DNA from: Rhizomys pruinosus
Taxonomy: Eukaryota; Chordata; Mammalia; Rodentia; Spalacidae
Direction of reading: 5' to 3'
NCBI GenBank assembly: GCA_009823505.1
Contig: VZQC01012264.1
Span: 565,195 to 629,194 of the forward strand
DNA length: 64,000 nt
Below are positions 12,018 through 24,700 of this stretch, piece after piece. The position numbers and the translations under genes are program-made. The first letter of the stretch is position 1. Every line of letters starts with the position of its first letter. The notes under the pieces are model-generated. The model was not told the DNA's origin. It saw nothing but the letters and a program-made list of their open reading frames with translations, and made no database searches.

Positions 12018-13147
12018 ATGTTTTTGGTCTTAAAATGAGTTCCCATGTTGGAACTCACTATGTAGACAAGGCTGGGTTCCATCTCACAGAGATCCACACC
12101 TGCCTCTGCCTCCCAAGTGCTGGAATTAACGGTGTGTGCCACCACACTCTACTAGGGTTGCTAATTTCTTAGGGTTTTATATTTTTTTTTAATGCTGAGG
12201 ATTGCTAAGCATTTGCTCTAGCACTGAGCACCCCCCTCAGCCCCAATTTCTTAGTTCTAATCTTTATTCTGTGGTTTTATAATATAAAATGCTGGGGCTG
12301 GAGAGATGGCTCATCAGTTAAGAGTATTGGCTGCTCTCGCAGAGGACCTGAATTCAATTCCCAGCATCCTCATGGCAGCTAACAACTATCTATAACTCCA
12401 GTTCCAGGGGATCTGATGCCATCTTCTGACCTCTTTGACACTGCATGACATGTGTGCACTTAACATGCAGGCACTCACACACATAAAAATAACATAAGAA
12501 TAATTGGCTGGGCGTGGTGGCACACACCTTTAATCACAGCACTGGGGAGGCAGAGGCAGAGTGATCTCTGTGAATTCAAGGCCAGCCTGGTCTACAGGGC
12601 TAGTTCCAGACCAGCTAGGGCTATAGGGAGACCCTGTCTCAAAAACACCAACCCCCCCTTAAAAAAAAAAAAACTCATATTTTGCTGGGCGTGGTGGTGT
12701 ACATCTTCAATCCCAGCACTTGGGAGGCAGAGGCAGGAGTTCAAGCCCAGCCTGGTCTACATAGTGACATAGTGAGCTCCAAGACAGCTGGGGCTCCAGG
12801 GAGACCCTTTCTCAAAAAAAAAAGAGTTGTCTCAAAAAAAGAGTATAAAATAAGAGAAGCTGAGTGTGGTACCCCACACCTTTAATCTCAGCACAAGGTG
12901 ACAGAGAAAGGCAGGAGGCCAGCCTCGTCTGTATAGCAAGTTCCAGGCCAACTGTGGCTACAAGGAGATCCTGTCTCAAAAAACCCCCAGAAACAATCTG
13001 TCTCTTATTTTGTTAACATGTTCATTACTTATTTGTTCTTGAATGAATACAGATATAAACTTTGTTCTTTGAGCATAATCTAATATTATTACTACTCATT
13101 TTATTGCTCAGTGGTATGTGGTTTTAAGGCTAAAAAAAATTGCTTGT
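12018..13147. repeat. B1/B2 cluster
   Basis: Holds a minus-strand B1 (12020-12155), a plus-strand B2 (12295-12500) and plus-strand B1 copies at 12508-12660, 12684-12840 and 12860-13000. Positions 12160-12290 and 13000-13140 show no recognisable element. Confidence 0.65.
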
Positions 13148-13292
13148 TGCCAGGCATGGTGATGCCCACCTTTGATCCCAGCACTTGGGAGGCTGAGACA
13201 GGTGAACCTCTCTGTGAGTTCAAAGCCAGCACAGTCTACATAGCCAATTCTAGGTCCGCTGGGGCTAAAGGGAGACCCTGTCATAAAAAGAC

Positions 13293-13340
<48 letters not shown>
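13148..13340 (+). repeat. B1 SINE with long A-tail
   Basis: The B1 body is followed by an essentially pure A-run of nearly 50 bases (13294-13340). A tail this long and uninterrupted suggests a young insertion. Confidence 0.85.
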
Positions 13341-13343
<3 letters not shown>

Positions 13344-14381
13344 CATCTTGCATACTATGAAATAAGAAAGAACAAAAACAGACAGACAGAATGCACTCCA
13401 TGCTAGTGACTCAGAAAACTGGGGTCTACCTGACATGAGCTTCTTTAGAAGTTTCTGACTTTTGTTTGAGTCACGCTGTAAAATATCCCGTTCTTCATGA
13501 GTACATACCTAGACAATAAAAGAAAGTTATATAATTCAGTAAAATATTCAGTTGAATATTTTTTGGTGTACAATTAAAAAGTAACCTCAGCCGGGCGTGG
13601 TGGCGCACGCCTTTAATCCTAGCACTTGGGAGGCAGAGGCAGGCGGATCTTTGTGAGTTCAAGGCCAGCCTGGTCTACAGAGTGAGTTCCAGGACAGCTG
13701 GGGCTACAGGAAGACCCTGTCTCGAAAAGACCAAAAAAAAACAAAAAACAAACACAAACCCAGAAAAAGATGCCACCAATGAGAATTAGAGCTTTTATAC
13801 TCTGCCATATGTGTATATATATATTTTTTTAAATATAAATTTATATACAATTATATAATTTCTTTGCTTTCAAACATTGCTTATTTATAATAAATACTTA
13901 ATTAAGCTACTCCTCACAAAAAGCTTTTTTATTTTTTGTCTTTTTGAGGCAGGGTCTCCCTGTAGCCCCAGCTGTCCTGGAACTCATTATGTAGACCAGG
14001 CTGGCCTTGAACTGACAGAGATCCGCCTGCCTCTGCCTCCCAAGTTCTGGGATTAAATTACTGCAATTGTAAGAAGGGAACTGATGGGCTGGAAAGATGG
14101 TTTAGCAGTTAAGAGAAATGACTGTTCTTGCAGAGGACCGGAGTTCGATTCCCAGCAACATGTGGTAACTAACAACCATCCATAACTCTAGTTCCAGGGG
14201 ATCTGATGCCTTCTTCTGACCTCTGTGGGTATTGTACAAACAGGTACACTTAAACACATGAAGGGAATATACTCATACATTAAACATCTTAAGGAAGAAA
14301 TGTTCTAAGAAATTACAGGAGATTTGAATGACCCTCCATATTAACTCAAAGCTTAGGAAGAACGACAGGAAAAGAATTTAC
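13341..14381. other. TRIP4 intron 4 next to exon 4
   Basis: A clean plus-strand B1 lies at 13591-13755, a minus-strand B1 at 13935-14060 and a plus-strand B2 at 14083-14280. Positions 13341-13590 and 13755-13925 are AT-rich and non-repetitive, with nothing recognised. Confidence 0.6.
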
Positions 14382-14594
14382 CAAAGAGCCACAGAATAAG
14401 CAGGGACCAGAACCCTCTTGTTCACAGACAATCCTCCCACAGATCAGACAGTTGTTGATGAGTTTGTGCTTCTGGCCCAGGCAATCACAGGGGTGGCGAC
14501 CAGGAAGAAGGACTGCAAGTTTATCCTGTCCCTCTCTTGTATATAAATTGACAAATTTCGTCTTTTTCTTCACTGCATTGTTGGTTTCTTGTGC
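14382..14594 (-). CDS. TRIP4: TRIP4 coding exon 4 (zinc-finger exon)
   Basis: 213 bases, exactly 71 codons. The acceptor reads caattag before GCACAAG, and the donor is CTTTG/GTAAAT. It encodes AQETNNAVKKKTKF through to the zinc-binding cysteines (CDC, CLIC, CLFC). All expected cysteine and histidine ligands of the zf-C2HC5 module that I can align are present. Confidence 0.95.
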
Positions 14595-17500
14595 CTAATT
14601 GTACAAAGACATCGTAAGAACACTGAGTAATGACAATGAAAAGAATCAAGGAAAAATGCTTTAGTTCTATTTAGTAATAAGAACCATGAAAAAAGTTGAC
14701 AAACAAATTACTTATAATTAGAGGCCTGATAAAAAATTATGTTCGAACTTTGGAGGCAGAGGCAGGCAGATCTCTGTGAGATTGATGCCAGCCTGGTCTA
14801 AAGAATGAGGCCAAGCGTGGTGGCACATCCCTTTAATCCTAGCACTTGGGAGGCAGAGGCAGGTGGATCTTTGTGAATTCAAGGCCAGTCTACAGAGAGA
14901 ATTCCAGGACAGCTGGGGCTACAGGGAGACCCTGTCTCGAAAAAGACCAAAAAATAAAGAGTTCTAGGCCAGTTGGGAATACAGGAAGACCCTGTCTCAA
15001 AAAGATTTAAAAAATATATATTATGTTCTAGAAAAATTAAGGGCTGGAGAGATGGCTCAATGGTTAAGAGTGCTGACGGCTCTTGCAGAGGACCCAGGTT
15101 CAATTCCCAGCACCCACATGGTGGCTAAGAACCATCTTTAACTCCAGTTCCAGGGGAATCTGACACCCTCTTCTGACCTCCAAGGCATTGCATGACACAG
15201 GTGCACCAACCTACATGCAGACAGTACACTCATACACATAAAAAATAATAAAAAAGGAAAGATAAAACAATAAAAAAAACCCAACAGGTGGATCTTTGTG
15301 AGTTCAAGGCCAACCTGGTCTACAGAGTGAATTTGTTCCAGGATAGCTGGGGCTACAGGGAGACCCTGTCTCAAAAAGACCAAAAAAAAAATAATAATAA
15401 TAATAAATAATAATAATAATAAATTAAGGGGCTGGAGAGATAGCCTAGCGGTTAAGAGCACCGACTGCTCTTGCAGAGGACCCGGGTTCGATCCCCAGCA
15501 CCCACATGGCGGCTAAGAACCGTCTGTAATTCCAATTCCAGGAGACCTCCAGTTCCAGGGGAATCCGAGACCCTCTTCTGACCTCCGCGGCATTGCACGA
15601 CACGGGTGCACAAACTTACATGCAGACAGTACATTCATACACATACAAAAATAATAAATAAAAATTAAAATAATAATAATAATAAATTAAAAATAAAAAT
15701 AAATTTAAATTTAAATTACTCTGTTTTTCTTTTAGTAATGGTCAACTCCCCAATTTGCCTAGAGGAAAGTAAATGTACAACCAAAGCAAATTATTTGATT
15801 CTTAATTTTTTTTTTTTTTTATGGGCCTGAAGAGATGGCTCAATGGTTAAAAGAACTGGCTGCTCTGGCAGAGGACCTGGGTTTGATTGCCAGCACCCAC
15901 ATGGCAGCTAATGACTGCCCGTAACTCCAGTTCCAGGGGATCCGACACCCTCTCTGACCTCCATGGGCACTGCATGACACGCATACCCTTATATACATGC
16001 AGGCAAAACACTCATACTAAAATAAAATTAATACATAAAATATTAAAAAAATGTTTACACTTATTTATGTACATGTATGAGTGTGGTCTTTTTTTAGACA
16101 CTGTCTCCCTGTAGCCCCAGCTGGCCTTGAACTCATATGTAGACCAGGCTGGCCTTGAACTCACAGAGATCTGCCTGCCTCTGCTTCCTGAATGCCAGGA
16201 TTAAAGGCATGCGCCACCACGCCCAGCTAGTTTTTAAGTCTTATATGATAGCCCAGGCTAGCCTAGAAATCACTATGAAACTGAGCCAGCACTGAACTTA
16301 AGGTAACCTTCCTGCCTCAGACTCCTGAGTACTGTGATTATGAACTTAAACCACCATGTCTAGCTATCACCCACATTCTCTGCATGGTCAATACTCAAAA
16401 TTTTTTGTTCTTAGTTTAATTAATTCTCTTCTTTTGAGAAGTTTGGTTTGCCAAATTGCCCTGATGATAAATATTTCAGTTATATAAGGGCAGTGGCTAT
16501 AATCTTAGCACCTGGGAGGGTGAGGCATGAGGCCATGAGGATTTCAAGTTCAAAGCCAACTTGGGCTATACAGAGAATTCCACGCCAGCCTGGTTATGAG
16601 ACCCTACCCTTTCACCCAGAATTATTTACCTCAAAGGGCTACTATGAGAACCAAAAAGAATACAAATTAAGTTTTGCAGCTAATGATAATAATGGTAGTA
16701 AACTGTTTCAAGATAGAAACACTATTTTGTTATTATTTTTTTATATAGATTATAGGCTGGCCTAGAATTAGCTTGGAATTCTCAATCTTCCTGCCTCAGT
16801 CTTCCAATTGCATAGTCGACATAGTGAGCTCCAGGCCAGCTGGAACTAAAGGGAGACCCTGTCTCAAAACAAACAAACAAACAAACAAACAACCCAACCA
16901 GAATTATACATTCACTATTAACCCACACACAAAACATGTTAAAATGAAGGCACTCCATTAACTATTATCCATCCACTGATGGGAGTATAGCCAGGAATGG
17001 AATGTTTGCCTAGCACTGGAGCACAAGGTCCTAAGTTTGATCCTCAGTGTTACACAAAATAAAAGTCTTGGTGAGCTGGGCGTGGTAGCTCATGCCTTTA
17101 ATCCTAGCACTTGGGAGGCAGAGGCAGGCGGATCTTTGTGAGTTCAAGGCCAGCCTGAACTAAAGAGTGAGTGCCAAGACAGCCAGAGTTACAGGGAGAC
17201 CCTCTCTCATAAAAACAAAAAACAGGGGGGCAGGAGAGATGGCCTAGCGGTTAAGAGCGCCGACTGCTCTTGCAGAGGACCCGGGTTCGATCCCCAGCAC
17301 CCACATGGCGGCTGAGAACCGTCTGTAACTCCAATTCCAGGAGAACTCCAGTTCCAGGGGATTCCGAGACCCTCTTCTGACCTCCGCGGCATTGCACGAC
17401 ACGGGTGCACAGACCTACACGCAAAACAGTACATTCATACACATAAATAAATAAAAATAAAAAAAAATGGTTTTTTTTTTTTTGAAAAAAAACAAAAAAA

Positions 17501-20500
17501 GGGCTGGAGGGATGGCCTAAGCGTTAAGAGCGCCGACTCGCTCTTGCAGAGGACCCGGGTTTCATCCCCAGCAACCCAAATGGGCGATGAGAAACCGTCT
17601 AGAAATCCAGTTTCCAGGAGAACACAGTTCCAAGGGAATCGAGACCCTCCCTCTTCTGACCTCCGTGCATGCATGACATCGGGTGCACAACCTCATGCAG
17701 ACAGTACATTCATACACTATACCAAAAAAAATAATTTTTAAAAGTAAAAAAAAAAAACACACAAAAACAAACACAACAACAAACAAAATCTTCGGTGAGA
17801 GTGGTGGTACACACTCGTAAGGTATCAGAAGTTGAAAAGGCAAATAGGAGGATCAGCAGCTTAAAGACAAGACCAAGTCAGATGCCAGCCTGAGTTACAG
17901 GGCACCTTGTCTTAAAAACCAAAGATTATATAGAAAGAAAAAAAGTCTACCATACAATAGAAAAAAATGTATCAGTACTGTCACTTTCTGTCCCCTGAAT
18001 TCATACCATTTGTTAAATATTGCTATTTGTAAACTGATTTGGATACTTTACTTTCTAAAGTGTATTAGTCACTTCCCCTTCGCCATACAGCCAGGAAAAG
18101 CTTAATTTTCTTAGCACTCACCTTGGCCAAATCTAAAGGTGTTTTGACGTCTATAGTCCTGTCAGGTTCAGGAAATGAAGGAACTTCCTGTTTGTTTCTC
18201 CCTTTCCTCCTACTTCGCTTCAGCTGGTCTAGTGATCTCTGTCCATCTAAACTTTCTTTAAAGAATAAAATAAACACACAACAAGAAAGAGAGAGAATGG
18301 AATTTTATATTTATATTTTTATTTTTATTTTTTGAGACAAGGTCTCACTGTGCCCAGCTATTCCTGGAACTCACAATAGAGTAGACCAGGCTGGCCTTGA
18401 ACTCACAAAGATCCGCTGCCCCTGCCTCCTGAGTGCTGGGATTATAGGTGTGCGCCACCACACTGGCCCTCCTTACTTTTTAATTTTTATTTTTTTTTTT
18501 AATTTGTTATTTTAATGTGTATGAATGTACTGTCTGCATGTACTTGGTGCCCTGTGTCATGCAATGCCTCAGAAGTCAGAAGAGGGTCGTCAATCCCCTG
18601 GAACTGGATGTTAAAGACGGGTTTTTAGCCGCCCACGTGGGTGCTGGGAGCAAACGCGGGTCCTCTGCAAGAGCAGTGAGTCGTTGCTCTTGACCGCTGA
18701 GCCATCTCTCCAGCCCCCCTTCATTACTTTTTAAATCCTAGCATATATCAAGTTGACTAAATATCAACTGAGTCCATAATGTGCCAATCATAATTCAGTA
18801 TCCTGCACATATAACAGGTACTTAATAAACGCATGAAGTGGCTTCCTTTAAATATATGACATCACTCAACAGACCTAGAAAATCAAAATCAAGGATTTGG
18901 TCCCTTTCTCCTTAAGAAAGACTTTTCAGGGGCTGGAGAGATAGCCTAGCGGTTAAGAGCAACCGACTGCTCTTGCAGAGGACCAGGTTCGATCCCCAGA
19001 ACCCACATGGCGGCTGAGAACGCCCTAACTAACTCCAGTTCCAGGAGAACTCCAGTTCCAGGGGAATCCTACACCCTCTTCTGACCTCCGCAGCATTGCA
19101 CGACACGGGTGCAAAACCTACATGCAGACAGTACATTCATACACATAAAAAAATAATAAGTAAATAAAATAAAATAAAAAAAAAAAGAAAGACTTTTCAG
19201 ATAGGTTAAACATGACAGTCCTAACCAGTAGATGAGACTAGACACTAAAAATGGTCCTTAATAGGCCTTCGGAGAAAGGCAAACAGCCACAATTGAAGCT
19301 GCTGGACAGCTCTGTGATGAATTCTGGTTTGGGGGTAATTTAGTGCATGATTACCACTCTACCTATAAACTTGCTTCATCCCCCTACATATATAGCTTCC
19401 TAGACTTGAAAAACAAGTCTGAGTCAGGCGTGGTGGCGCATGCCTTTAATCCTAGCACTTGGGAGGCAGAGGCAGGGACACCCTGTCTCAAAAAGACCAA
19501 ACAACAACAACAACAAAAACCCCACAAGTCTGGCTGGGGTTGATCAATTAAATTAAAATATGTTATTTTAGCCAGGTGTGGTGGTGTACGCCTTTAAACC
19601 TAGCACTTGGGAGGCAGATGCAGGCAGATCTTTGTGAGTTCAAGGCCAGCCTAGTCTACAGGGTGAATTCCAGGACAGCTGGGGCTACAGGGAGACCCTG
19701 TCTCAAAAAGACACCCCCCAAAAAAATAAATAATAAATAAATAAAATATGTTATTTTACACTGTATAACAATGACATTATTTAGTTTGGTGTTCATTGTT
19801 TGTACTATATAAATGGATATATCAACACTTTCCTTTCATCTAGACATGTACATAATTAAAAATATCTTTTGAAGCCGGAGAGATGGTTCATTGGTTAAGA
19901 GCACTGAAGAAATACTTGGTGGCAGAAAATACTGAAGTTTTTAAAGCTGACCATTTACCAAAAATATTCAATCATTAACTTACCATCTTTTTTCCAGCAC
20001 TGCTGCAAAGGATCAAAAATCAGTTCCTGATCATTCTTTTGCCATTTGGTTATAAGATCTTCTATGAATTGACCTCTTTTGCCTTCATTTCCCTGGAGGA
20101 GGTCTGTCATATATTCTCGTATCTCTTCAGCATTCTCAATTGACAAAACGTACCTCAGGAGGTAAAGAAATAAATTGTTGAAACAAGAATAGCTTGCCAT
20201 ATGTTGTTCAGAAAGTATAATAGAGATTAAGGTACTAAAATTTTTCATTATGGTAAAGGATATAGGTTGGTCCGAAAACGATTGGCTAACATGCATAGAA
20301 TATTAAGTTTAATCCCCATACATGAACAAATAAAAAACAATTCATTGATTTAGTTAGTTTTTTCTTGTTTTGTTTGTCTTTTTTGAGACAGGGTCTTCCT
20401 GTAGTCTCAGCTGGCCTGGAACTCACTTTGTAGACCAGGCTGGCCATGATCTAAGAGAGCCACCTGCCTCTGCCTCCCCAGTGCTGGGATTGAAGGTGTG

Positions 20501-21091
20501 CACTGCCACCACTGTCCCATCACTGGTAGTACATGTGCCAGAATCAAATGTGTTCAAACTGTCACCTATGGGTTTCATGCACCACAGGATAGCTATGAAT
20601 GTGGCACAAACAAAAGTCTTAAAATTACTTAAAATTTTTAAAAGATTTTTTCTCCCCTTGCCCCTTTCTTTTGAGACAGAGTCTCCCTTTAGTCCCAGCT
20701 GGCCTGGCCTGGAACTCACTCTGTAGACCAGGCTGGCCTTGAACTCACAGAGATCCACCTGCCTCTGCCTCCTGAGAGCTAGGATTAAAAGCGTGTGCCA
20801 CCACACCCAGCTTTTTCTCCCTTTTTTGTAACTCATTCACATGATTCTAGAGATTGTGACACCTGTAGCAATGTCAAAAAGTTGAACAAGGGCTGGCAAG
20901 ATGGCTCAGTAAGTAAAGGTGCTTGTCACTAAGCCTAATGACCTGAGTTAGATCCCCAGAACCTACGTGGTTGAAAGAGACATAAAAAAAATAATAATAA
21001 AAAAAAAAAAAAAAAAGAAAGAGACCTGATTCCCAGAAGTCATCCTCTGACTTCCATACATGTGTATATGTATACGTGTGTAGGTGTGCAT

Positions 21092-21132
<41 letters not shown>

Positions 21133-21699
21133 TATACACACACACAAAGTATAATAAATAACAATTTTTTTTGGCCTTTTTGAGACATGGTCTCCCTTTA
21201 GCCCCAACTGTCCTGGAACTTGCTATGTAGACCAGGTTGGTCTTGAACTCCCAGAGATCTGCCTGCCTCTGCCTCCTGAGTGCTGGGATTAAAGGCATGG
21301 GCCACCAGGCCTGGAAATTTTTGTTTTTTTTGAGTCAGGTTCTCCTTGTAAGTCCACTGTCCTGTAATTCACTAAGTAGACCAGGCTAGCCTCAAATTCC
21401 CACAGATCTGACTGCCTCTGCCTCCCCAGTGCTGAGATTAAAGGCAAGCACCACCAGGCCTGGCCCAAAACTGTTTTTTAAAAGGTTGAACACCTGTTAG
21501 TTTCTTCTAGTGTAGTTCAGAACTGATGCTATGATTTATAAATAAACAAACCTGCTGGGTGTGGTGGCCCACGCCTTTGATCCTAACACTTGGGAGGCAG
21601 AGGCAGGCGGATCTTCGTGAGTTCAAGGCTAGCCTGGTCTACAGAGTGAGTTCCAGGCCTGCTGGGGCTACATGGAGACCCTGTCTTGAAAAGACCAAA

Positions 21700-21738
<39 letters not shown>

Positions 21739-24700
21739 ACAAACAAACCTACACCTTTATACTTTACTAAGAGCATCTTCTAATCACCAAATTAGTCGAT
21801 TAGCTGATTTTTGTTTGTTTGAGATAGGGTCTCCCTGTAGCCCCAGCTAGACTGGATCTCACTATGTAGTCCGGGCTGTTCTCAATCTCATAGAGATCTA
21901 CCTGTTTTTGACCCCAAGGACTGGGATAAGATGTATGTACTATGATGCCCAACTTGACTTTTTTTTTTTTTAATCTTATTGAGACAGTGTCTCCCTTTAG
22001 TCCCAGCTGGCCTAGAGCTGGCTATGTAGACCAGGCTGGCCTTGAACTCACAGAGATCCACCTGCTTCTGCCTCCTGAGTGCTGAGATTAAAGGCCCAGA
22101 AAATTATTATATTTTAAGATTCATTTATTTAGCCAGCACTTGGGAGGCAGAGGCAAGCAACTTGGAAGGCAGAGGCAGGTGGATCTCTGTGAGACTGAGG
22201 TCAACCTGATCTTCATTGGGAGTTCCAGGCTATCTGGTCTACAAGGAGACCCTGAAAGTGATTCTCTTCCCTATTTATTTACTGTTGTTCTGAGTCCAGG
22301 CTCACTTTGAATTCCTAATTCTCCTGCCTCTAAGTTCTCTGAGAGTTCAAGGCCAGCCTGGTCTACATAGTGAGTTCCAGGGCAGCTGGGGCTATGAGGG
22401 AGACCCTGTCTCAAGAAAGATTCCTTTATTTTTACTTGATGTGTGTTTTGCCTGCATGTATTCTAGCACATCACATTCAAGCACCCATGGAGGCCAGAAG
22501 AAGGCCTATCTTCTGGAAGTGGAATTATATACCATTGTCAGCCAGTATGTGAGTGCTGGGAACAGAACTCTGGTCCTTTGGCAGAGCAGTAAGTGCTCTT
22601 AACTGCTGAGCCATCTCTCCACTCACATATTGGCTGGTTTTATCTGTTGTGCTGGGCAACAAAACCAGGGCCTTGCACATATTAGACAAGCTTTCTACAA
22701 CTTAACTGCATTCTAGCCACCAGATTTAATTAGAAACAAAACCAAAAAAAAAAAACAAAAAACCCAACAATAACAACAACAACAAAAACCACGGGGGATA
22801 GAGCGATGGCTCAGTGGTTAAGAGCACTGGTTCCTCTTGTAGAGGACCCAGGTTTGATTCCTAGCACCTACATGGCAGCTAACAAGCTTCTATAATTCTA
22901 GTTTCAGGAGAATCCAATGTCCTCTTCTGACCTCCATGGGCATTGGACGACACAGGTGCACCTATACATATCCAGACAATACAGTTATAAGATGAAAATA
23001 AAATATTTTTTAAAAGTCACAGTGACTTTTCTGGACTTAGACATTTTAAAAAATTTATTCCTGTATGTGTATGAATGTACTGTCTGCATGTAGGTTTGTG
23101 CACCCGTGTTGTGCAATGCTGTGGAGGTCAGAAGAGGGCGTTGGATTCCCCTGGAACTGGAGTTAAAGACAGTTCTCAGCAGCCATGTGGGTGCTGGGAA
23201 TCTAACCCGGGTCTTCTGCAAGAGCAGTTGGCACTCTTAATCACTAGGCCATCTTTCTAGCCCCTAATCATTTTTAAACTTATCAGCTTCCATGGCTGGA
23301 TCCTTAATATCAAAGACTCACAGAACTGTAAGGAATTTAAACACTCATTTAACCCTGGAGTTTTCAAAACACAAGGAAAGTTAAAAAAAAGACTTCTAAG
23401 AACCTATGAGTAAATGTTATTTTAACTATGATAAAGGAGAAAGTAAAGTTAACCAAAACATGAATCCATGTGTAATAAAGTTTATTTTGTGAAGTTTATG
23501 TTCAGATCTTTAAGTCTTATAAACATATCATTAAGCTGGGCATGGTGGCGCATGCCTTTAATCCTAGCATTTGGGAGGCAGAGGCAGGTGGATCTTTGTG
23601 AGTTCAAGGCCAGCCTGGTCTACAGAGTGAGTTCCAGGACAGCTGAGGCTACAGGGAGACTCTGTCTCAAAAAGACCAAAAAAAAAAAAAAAAAAAAAAA
23701 AAACCATATCATTGATTGGGAGGTTGTTAATTCTATACTGTTTTTAATATTTAGGACACATATAAAACTTTTCACGTGAGTGCACTACTACATTTTTATT
23801 ATTCTCAATCAAATGTTAGACAAAGCATAGCAAATGCTTTAATCTTGACATAACAACCTGTTATTCAACAATGAGTAAATATTTAATAAGTTCAAACAGT
23901 TTTACATTATAGTTAGCTTTAGTGCTTACATTCAGAAAACTTTTTTTTTTTTTGTCTTTTTTGAGACAGGGTTTCCCTGTAGCCCCAGCTGTTCTGGAAC
24001 TCGCTCTGTAGACCAGGCTGGCCTTGAACTTACAAAGATCTGCCTGCCTCTGCCTCCCAAGTGCTAGGACTAAAGGCGTGCGCCACCACGCCCAGCTCAG
24101 AAAACTTTTTTTAAACTTATGATTTTTAAAAAATGCAAGCAGGTTTTTAGCCATACTTGAGTTTCAGCTTTAAAACAATCAGACTGTAAATTCCTTGTCA
24201 AAAACTACTTTCTCTCAAACTCCTAGAAACTGGCCTTATTTCTTATAATCCTAGAATAACAATTTCATTTTCAGCAACAGTGAACATAGAATCAAATTAA
24301 GAAAAATTCTTGGGCTTTGTTTTAATCAAGTTTCAATTGTCTTAATCGTCCTCCCCCCCCAAACTGACAGGCAGTAGAGCTCAACGAATGTAGCTCATCA
24401 GTTGAAAGCAGATATTAAATAATCTTCATTATTATTATTATTTATTTTATTTTTTTTTTTGGTCTTTTTGACACAAGGTTTCCCTATTGTCCCAGCTGGC
24501 CTGGAATTTGCTATGTAGACCAAGCTGGCCTCGGACTCATAGAGATCCGCCTGTGTCTGCCTCCAGAGTGCTGTGATTAAAGGTGTGCACCACCACAGCC
24601 GGCCATTATCTATTTCATACGAATTTTTAGGCACTAAAGACGAGCTCAAGTAATTGTCTCTTTTCTAGATAAGAGGGAAAGGAACAGAGAGGGAAATTAT

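Larger units (their letters stand above)
14595..18121 (-). other. TRIP4 intron 3
   Basis: About 3.5 kb, mostly SINEs. There are plus-strand B1 pieces at 14750-15010 and 15285-15385. Plus-strand B2 copies lie at 15041-15260, 15428-15665, 15825-16050, 17226-17466 and 17500-17745. Decayed or minus-strand B1 elements lie at 16088-16225, 16230-16370, 16480-16610 and 16745-16860, and a plus-strand B1 at 17066-17225. Short AAT and AAAC repeats lie at 15388-15423 and 16867-16890. No exon-like or conserved sequence was recognised in the non-repetitive pieces (15715-15815, 17940-18121). Confidence 0.65.

Noticed and set aside
23468..23779. Recurrent frames with SWAWWRMPLILAFGRQRQVD or similar
   Set aside because: They are translations of B1 SINEs.
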